From contig FJUW01000029.1 in assembly GCA_900074885.1 (NCBI GenBank), forward strand, positions 523,943-538,554: 14,612 nucleotides of DNA. The letters run 5' to 3'. Positions 8,399 through 14,612 of this stretch are shown here, piece by piece. Within the stretch, counting starts at the first letter, position 1; every line of letters begins with the position of its first letter. Position numbers and translations under genes: made by a program. A model generated the notes under the pieces. It did not search any database. It saw only the letters and a list, made by a program, of their open reading frames with translations, and was not told the origin of the DNA. Source of the stretch: Rhynchosporium graminicola (Eukaryota; Ascomycota; Leotiomycetes; Helotiales; Ploettnerulaceae).

Positions 8399-9850
8399 AG
8401 AGGAACTTGACGCGATCCCCCTTACTCTACCTCTAAACCTAATCTATTATACTCTTCCTTACCTTAAATATCTCTTACTCTAAAGAACGTTAATACTTTA
8501 TTAAGGAAGTACCGACTAAGAGAGAAAGGAAAATAAAAGCGAAATTCACTAAGAGTATAATTACTAAGTACTCTTACTACTATAAGTAACTCGAACCTGA
8601 TCCGTTCCCTCTTATAATAATTAGTAGATTAAGAGGAAAAGAATAACTCTCTAGAAGATACTATAGATAGACTAATCTCTATATAAGATAAGTTCCTTAT
8701 AAGAGTCCCTCGCCTGTCTTCGACTCTCCTACTAGAACTAATACTATAATCTCTGCGTATTCTAGAGTTTAATAAGCTAATAAACTTTATTCTAATACGT
8801 AGTACCGAGAGAGAAAATACTATTCCTAATAAACTATCTCCCTCTCCCGGCGCCGAATCGGTAGAGTTACGCCCTAGGAAGTCTTATCTTATTAAGAAGA
8901 TCCTACCCCTAGATAATAGATCGGACTTTACTTTCCTCTAATAAAGAGTATCGATACGAGACCGGCTAGCTATAAACGCTAACTACTACCCTACGGACTT
9001 CTCCTAGCGCGTTCTCGTATAAGAGCTAGTTACTAGATTAGCTAAGGAGTATCTTACGCCTTAGTACCTCGCTAATAAGTTTAAAACTAGTAATAAAATA
9101 ATTTTCTTATTAGAGGAGAACTTTCTTACTAGTTTAGAGGAAGATAACTACTATAACGCTTTCTATTACCTAGAAATATAATAACCCGACTATATACATA
9201 AGACTTTCGCCGAGTTTCGTAGTTGATTTTAAAGCGCTACTATCTAAAGTAAGGTTAAAAAGAAAGAGTAGTTCTTCTATATATAAGATAAGATTATATT
9301 ATCCTTATACGCTTTAACTCTTATTATTAAACTAATATAGAATAAGGACTACGCTTCTATAGTTAGATCCTTACTTTCTTTTAATACTAAACGTCGCTAT
9401 AACTCAGAATATACTTATCCCGAGAAAGCTACTACCCCGGTATAGTACCGTAAGCTTATTATTACTACTACGACCTCTACTAGTTCTACTCCTTACCGGT
9501 CCCTAAGCTTAGCCCCTTAATAAACTACTTTTATACTATACGTACGTACTTTTACCCCGGTATAGTCTAGTACTCCCTCCGCGCTAAAACGCTTTACTAC
9601 CTTAACCGGAGAACCCCTTAGGTATTATAGTTATAAATAGCTTAGTTATATTAAGCTAGACTACTTTAACCTACTTAAGGTTTAATTAATCGACGAATTT
9701 CCGGAAGAGGAGAGAGTAGCCGAGGAAGTAGTAGAAGACGTACCCTCCGAATCTGGACTAATACTAGAGGGAAATAATAAGGCTTAAGTAAAAACTCCTT
9801 CTTAGGTCTACGTAAGTATAATCTCTCTAATCTGGACCTTAACTTCTTAA
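8399..9850 (+). pseudogene. Ty3/gypsy gag of element A, with stops
   Basis: A single frame can be followed from about 8399 to at least 9785 with TAA/TAG stops and two TGA. An N-terminal basic and then coiled-coil-like part (LVD*EEKNNSLEDTIDRL, near 8620) leads to the capsid region. There SDFTFL**RVSIRDRLAIN and ANYYPTDFS*RVLV*E (about 8922-9028) resemble the DPTF-WxxxVRDRLxxN motif of ascomycete gypsy gags, followed by TFAEFRS*F*SATI. A Thr/Ser/Pro-rich linker precedes the zinc-knuckle relic at 9623-9664 and an acidic tail (EEERVAEEVVEDV). The start codon is not identifiable; 8399 is only where the frame becomes followable. The protease follows in the -1 frame relative to gag. Confidence 0.75.
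9623..9664 (+). other. Relic of a CCHC zinc knuckle in gag A
   Basis: Read in the gag frame, the codons give Tyr-x2-Tyr-x3-Ser-Tyr-x4-Tyr. This is the spacing of Cys-x2-Cys-x3-Gly-His-x4-Cys with every zinc ligand replaced by Tyr and the Gly by Ser. Each replacement is a single G-to-A or C-to-T change (TGY to TAY, CAT to TAT, GGT to AGT). The neighbouring LDYFNL fits the usual DCP context of a knuckle. Confidence 0.8.
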
Positions 9851-10310
9851 TAAGAAGTAAGTAATTTATATACCCGACTATAGTTAGTATAAATAGACTA
9901 GGAGTTTCTATAAGTAGCTTAATTAATACCGGAGCGAACGGTTATCTATTTATTAATTATACTCTTATCAGATAACTATTAGGAGCTCTTAGTATCAAAA
10001 TCGAGCTACTGCCTTATTCTATTCTAATATATAGTTTCTAATAGTCTATTAGAACTTATATTACTTATTTCATACGTTTATACTTTTCTATTAATAGTAG
10101 GCGTATTTATAATTACCTTTTTATTCTCCTCGATTTAGGATAATAAGGTATAATTATTAGTATTAAATAGATATAACAATTTCAGGTTAAGCTAGATACG
10201 CTCTACTATAAGCTACTATAGTCGAAACGCTATCTAGCTACTTTCTAATATAATAAGGAGATAATTATAACTCTACTGCCTTATAAACCTAGTATTAATC
10301 GATCTTACTA
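9841..10310 (+). pseudogene. pol fragment of element A: aspartic protease and linker
   Basis: The frame is -1 relative to gag A. SLINTGANGYLFIN (about 9919-9960) is the retropepsin active-site motif (D-T/S-G-A) with the catalytic Asp now Asn through a G-to-A change. It continues through a linker (PYSILIYSF, FILLDLG, IIISIK) that resembles the stretch between protease and reverse transcriptase in fungal gypsy elements. It stops at 10310 where element B begins. Confidence 0.7.
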
Positions 10311-10600
10311 TGACGACTGGTCAGGTTTGGAGGTCTCTCCCTATTGGTGGAAACACTTACTGCTAAGCGAGATTACACGAGTAGAGTTTAGGGGCCCCTT
10401 TTTATATATATACTTCTATTCTCTCTCTACTTCTTTACTCCTTAGTTATAGATTCTCAAGTGATTCTTACTACTTTATATTCATAGTAATATAAGGTCTT
10501 ATTACTTAGGTAGTTTTAAGACCTTTCTAAAGTAAGCGTTATATTATCTATAACTCTTTTACTTATATCTAAGAAGATAGTAAATATCTACTTATATTAT
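10311..10600 (+). repeat. Element B 5' LTR and leader (right end approximate)
   Basis: Non-coding. It begins with a stretch that keeps many CpA/TpG sites (10311-10380). A TATA string at 10403-10412 comes next, then a CT-rich tract (about 10413-10442). No second LTR copy is present, so the end is only estimated from the start of the gag frame. Confidence 0.5.
10403..10412 (+). promoter_or_regulatory. TATA-like box of element B LTR
   Basis: TATATATATA followed by a CT-rich run, the same layout as in the LTR of element A. Supported by position only. Confidence 0.4.
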
Positions 10601-10623
10601 ACCTCTGTGCCTAGAGCTACTAA

Positions 10624-12180
10624 ACGCAAGAGACTACGCTATATAGAGAAAGCTTATACTAAGTATAAACTTGAAGAATAGTACCTAAACCGAAGTAACT
10701 TAAGTCTAATAAATCGACTACCGGTTCTCAAACTCCATATACCTCCTATTCTTTAGCGACTCGTAATACTCGCTATAACCTATCTCTCTCTATAGTAGAG
10801 AGTACTCGCGACGACGCCTCGTCCGAATTAAGCTCCTTAACTCTTACTATAATCAACGAACTCACTAAGTCGCTAAACCTCCCCGATAATACCCCTATAT
10901 TAATAGTAACTATAAGTAACTTATAGGAAGACCGCGCTTACTAGCTATAAGAGGTAGAAAGGAAGCTCACGGAGGAGAGATAATTAAACGCCGACTTATC
11001 TATAGAACTATACTAGTTACAGGACGAGTTCCTAGAACTACGCTAGTTAACTACTTAGCGCTTTACTAAGTCTATATCGTTTAATAACGTTTAATCGCGT
11101 ATAATACCGCTATTATTAATTAAAGAAGATAACGCTACTCCTACGCCTGATAATCGTCGTCGAGAATAATCTATTAGAGGAATATTATTAATATTATACG
11201 CTACGTGTATAGAGAAGATACCGAACCTTCTAAATAAGCTCTCTAATAGAATCGACTACTCTCTAAAACTCTAGGAAGTATAAATACGTAACGCCCTCCG
11301 GCGCTACTCTAGCTACTTTATCGACGAAGATTACTATAAAGATTAGTTACTTAATTAAACAGAAGGAATAGCTAGAACTTACCTGGAACTCTTATTCTTA
11401 GAACTAGAATATAACAAAGAAAGTAGTATGATCGATTCACTCGATATGATCACTTAACTCGTCTTCTTCTTATCTAATCTATATAACTAATAAACTATAA
11501 GAGCTAGCTACTCCGCGCTAAAGATAGATTATAAGTAGACTTTCTAGATATTCTACTACGAGTTTCATACGCTAGCTTATAAAGCTAGAGTAAATGATTA
11601 ATCGACTCTGAAAATGGACTTATAGGAGAAGCTACCTATACGGCTACGGAAATAGCTCTTCTAATAGTACTGAACGTTAAGGATACTAGAAGAATATATT
11701 AAGGCTATATAAGCTGAAGACTAAGGTTAATTTATTGAAAAGACTTACTATTCCGAGTCTTCAGCTAAGGCTAGCGCGACTCAGGAACGCCCTATAAATA
11801 CCTCCTCTTAGCGCTATAGTACTAACTCCTCTTCTTATCCGTAAATTAGTCTTCTTACGCCCGAGAACACTAGTACAACTAGTAAATAAGTACTATACTC
11901 TGTACGAAACGATACGCCTCGTATATAATCGCCGGCGAATACTCCTTATCACTTTACGCTTACCTTATATCTACGCTTATCATCAGCTCGACCTAATACT
12001 CCGTATCAAATCAACGCAATTAATACTAATAACGACGTTAATAGCGAGCTAGAAGAAGAAACGTATAATAACGCCTAAGAGTATATTAAACCGCTAGTAA
12101 AAGACTACGCCTAGGGAAAGACTCTTTCCTAGGTAGTATACGAGATATACGATATCTTGACCTTATAAAGCTTCTTAGTA
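10624..12180 (+). pseudogene. Ty3/gypsy gag of element B, with stops
   Basis: A frame of about 515 codons is broken almost only by TAA/TAG. The N-terminal part is Ser/Thr-rich (TGSQTPYTSYSLATRNTRYN). A charged heptad-like segment (EVERKLTEER, about 10950-11070) suggests a coiled coil. A capsid-like part includes IDSLDMIT*LVFFLSNLY and F*IFYYEFHTLAYKARV (about 11420-11597), which fits the particle-forming domain of gypsy gags. A Ser/Thr/Pro linker and an acidic patch (SELEEETYNNA) follow. I could not find a clear zinc knuckle, even allowing Cys-to-Tyr changes. The protease follows in the -1 frame. Start codon not identifiable. Confidence 0.7.
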
Positions 12181-14612
12181 GTTAATCGTTCACTATACGT
12201 GCTACTCTTACTAAGAATAGACTCTCGTATAAGCTACCCGCATTTCTCGATTCTGGAGCTAATAGATATTATTTTATTAATTATTCTTTTCTTAAATCCT
12301 TTTCCTTCTTCTTAAAACCTTTAATTTACTCTCTACTAAACGTAATTCCTATTAAAGGCTTTAATAGCGTTAATAGTAGTACTATTAGTTACTATACGAT
12401 ACTTAATTTGACGGTAGATCGTCGCGTTTAAGTATTTACTCCCTTTCTTATTACTACTCTCGGAAACTATAATATCATACTCGGAAGGACCTAGCTTTCG
12501 GAATATTAAGTACTCTTAGATACCTCCAAATAATAGATCATTTGGCCATCATATACTCCTCCTAGTAACGTTTACAGCTCTCCGATCGAGATTAAGGACT
12601 TACGTAAATACCGTACCCACCAGCGCTACTAACCCCCTGTTACTACCGCCGATCAGTTAGGACCGTTTCTCCGGCGTTTATACCACTTATTATAGATACA
12701 ACGAGCCTAAGTGTTTATTATCTGAAGAATAAGAATAGAGTAGTAAAGAGAGGTCTTTATACTCTAGAGAGACTATTGATATATAGCCGGAGTACGTACG
12801 ATTTAGTAATATTATTACTTATATCCCGCGTGAATCTCTACTTTAACTCTAATTAGAAGTCTCTATATTAAAGACTTACGTATAAGATTACGCCTGTATA
12901 ATTTATACTATAGACTAATAGTTACTCAGAATACTATCTCGCGACTTAATAGAAGCTACTTAAAGTATAAAAATAGCTACTACGATATTTCAGAAACGAT
13001 AAAGATTACCTCATATACTTAGACTTCTTCTAAAGCTTCTTACGCTAGAGATTTATATAATTAGTAGCTTAGCTTTCTATCTCTTATATAAACGCTAGAA
13101 GTCTTCTAACAATAAGATCTTCTCTATTACTCTTCACGAGATAGATAAGCTTCTTAACGACCGAATCGCAGTTTAGTAACATAATACTACTATTATATCT
13201 TTAACTATCGACTTTATAGAATATCGTAAAACCGCTTAGTAATTTACTATTAGCTTAAGCGAATTGGATTCAGAACTATAGATCCCTTACGAGTATAGCT
13301 AATAGGTATATATCTTTTCTAAGGAAGCTAGTAATATTCTCCCTTCTTATTACTTATACGATTACTAAATTAAGCTTAAGGAAGGGGCCGAGAAGAACTT
13401 TAAATACTCCCTCTTATATAAGATATCAGCTAAAGAACTTGAAGTCGTTAAGGCGTATATTACTAATAACTTAGCTAAAGGTTTTATCGAACTTTCTTAA
13501 GTACTATACGCTATACTTATTCTTTTCGTTAAGAAAGCTAATAGAAGTCTAAGATTCTGTATCGACTTTTACGTACTTAATAACCTCACGAGGAAGGATT
13601 AATATCTATTACTATTAATCAATAAAACGCTAGCTAGAATCTCTACTACTAAGATATTCACTAAACTAGATATTCGCTAAGTATTCTACCGAATTCGAAT
13701 AGATCTAGCCTCTGAAGAGTATACGACTTTCCGGACCTATTACAGTATATATAAGTGTAAGGTACTCCCTTTCGGTCTGACTAACGGCCCTACGACATAC
13801 TAGCGATATATAAATAATATCTTATTCGACTACTTAGATAACTTCTATATAATATATCTAGATAATATTCTGATCTACTCTAATAACCTACTATAGTATT
13901 AATTATACGTATATAAGGTACTATAACGATTATAAGACGCTAGATTATAAGCCGACCTTAAGAAGTATAAATTTAACGTTACTTATACTAAATACCTTAG
14001 ATTTATTATCTCTACTTCTAGGATCGAGGTAGACCCTAAGAAGGTTAATATTATATAATCTTAGAATTACTTAATTATAGTTAAGGGCGTATAATTATTC
14101 TTAGGCTTTTATAACTTCTACTAACGATTTATTAAGGACTATAGAATTATCGTAAAATCTCTTATATAACTTACTAAAAATAATATATTATTTCGGTTCG
14201 CTAAGGAGTATAAAGATACTTTTAATTACTTAAAGCATACTCTTACTTCAGTACTACTCCTCTACTACTATTAGTAATATCTACTTTATATAATCGAAAT
14301 AGACGCTAGTGATAGAGTAATAGCAGGTGTACTATCGTAATAGCACGACGAAGACTAGTTCCTAGTAGCTTACTTCTCTAAGACTATACTACCTGCTAAG
14401 CTTAATTACGCTATTCACGATAAGGAAATACTTATAATTATACGATCTTTTAGTAACTAGAGATCTGAGCTCGCAGGCGCACTATATTAGATCCGCGTCG
14501 TTACTAATTATAAAGCTCTTAAGTACTTTATAACCTCTAAATAGCTAAACGTACGATAAGCCCGATAAGCTGAGCTACTCGCAGATTATAACTTTATGAT
14601 TACCTATCGACC
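12123..14612 (+). pseudogene. Ty3/gypsy pol of element B (protease, reverse transcriptase, RNase H), partial
   Basis: The protease is at 12243 onward: FLDSGAN keeps the catalytic Asp, with ILGRT*L downstream (about 12480). Between about 12560 and 12720 the frame moves by one base. The new frame carries LAFYLLYKR, SITLHEIDKLL (near 13123) and the pre-RT segment IFSKEASNILPSYYLYDY. Reverse transcriptase follows: KGFIELS*, FVKKANRSLRFCIDF, IFTKLDIR (13654-13677), TTFRTYYS, VLPFGLTNGPTTY and the catalytic box YLDN at 13855-13866, where YLDD is expected. RNase H comes next, with IEIDASDRVIAGVLS, VAYFSKTILPAKLNYAIHD and YFITSK, ending at ITYR on the window edge. The match to ascomycete Ty3/gypsy pol is strong. 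Integrase is not in the window. Confidence 0.92.

Larger units (their letters stand above)
7784..10310 (+). mobile_element. Element A: Ty3/gypsy retrotransposon, 5' part (LTR, gag, protease), truncated by element B
   Basis: The left boundary is placed at TGACGAC (7784), immediately beside the broken transposase frame. The same TGACGAC begins element B at 10311. Between them are a promoter-like LTR/leader, a gag with a CCHC knuckle relic, and a protease with its linker toward reverse transcriptase. Reverse transcriptase, RNase H, integrase and the 3' LTR are absent; if element B inserted here they should resume beyond the right edge. Confidence 0.75.
10311..14612 (+). mobile_element. Element B: Ty3/gypsy retrotransposon, runs off the right edge
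   Basis: It starts at TGACGAC (10311), next to the interrupted pol of element A. The order LTR/leader, gag, protease, reverse transcriptase, RNase H is that of Ty3/gypsy; the integrase and 3' LTR should follow to the right. Mutation is of the same RIP type as in the other elements, so it is not functional. Confidence 0.85.

Noticed and set aside
1..14612. A novel gene cluster, defence system, CRISPR array, tRNA or rRNA
   Set aside because: Every long frame resolves to a retroelement or a transposase, no spaced direct repeats of CRISPR type were seen, and no tRNA- or rRNA-like sequence was recognised by eye. A covariance-model scan would be needed for a firm negative.

Overview
The window looks like a transposon graveyard from a filamentous ascomycete (Pezizomycotina) that practises repeat-induced point mutation (RIP). 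I see no host gene, no structural RNA gene and no CRISPR array. The DNA is AT-rich, poor in CpA/TpG and full of TpA, while CpG is still common. That pattern fits C-to-T change at CpA on both strands, not loss of methylated CpG. Five element remnants can be read through in-frame TAA/TAG codons that sit where glutamine or tryptophan is expected.

Layout, left to right. (1) 1-3907: the 3' part of a Ty1/copia retrotransposon on the + strand. It runs from the end of the protease/GAG-pre-integrase linker through integrase, reverse transcriptase and RNase H (frame 3-3239), then a polypurine tract and a 488-bp 3' LTR. (2) 3908-5320: a short LTR element ('C'). It has a remnant of its 5' LTR, one Ty3/gypsy-type gag frame (4021-5091) with no room for pol, a polypurine tract and a 3' LTR. 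(3) 5313-7771, minus strand: the C-terminal part of a large DNA-transposon transposase that I read as Plavaka/KDZ-like. (4) 7784-10310: the 5' part of a Ty3/gypsy element ('A') with LTR/leader, gag, protease and start of pol, cut off at 10310. (5) 10311-14612: a second Ty3/gypsy element ('B') with LTR/leader, gag, protease, reverse transcriptase and RNase H, running off the right edge.

The junctions suggest nested insertion: copia into the 5' LTR of C, A into the transposase, and B into the pol of A. Nothing here should still work. Catalytic and zinc-binding residues are lost by the same kind of transition in unrelated elements: YxDD has become YxDN in both reverse transcriptases, and Cys/His have become Tyr in two gag zinc knuckles. 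The most unusual items are the gag-only LTR element C, the parallel RIP damage to catalytic motifs, and the KDZ-like transposase fragment. I found no evidence of a new functional system. All coding assignments are from reading translations by eye; no database search was possible.
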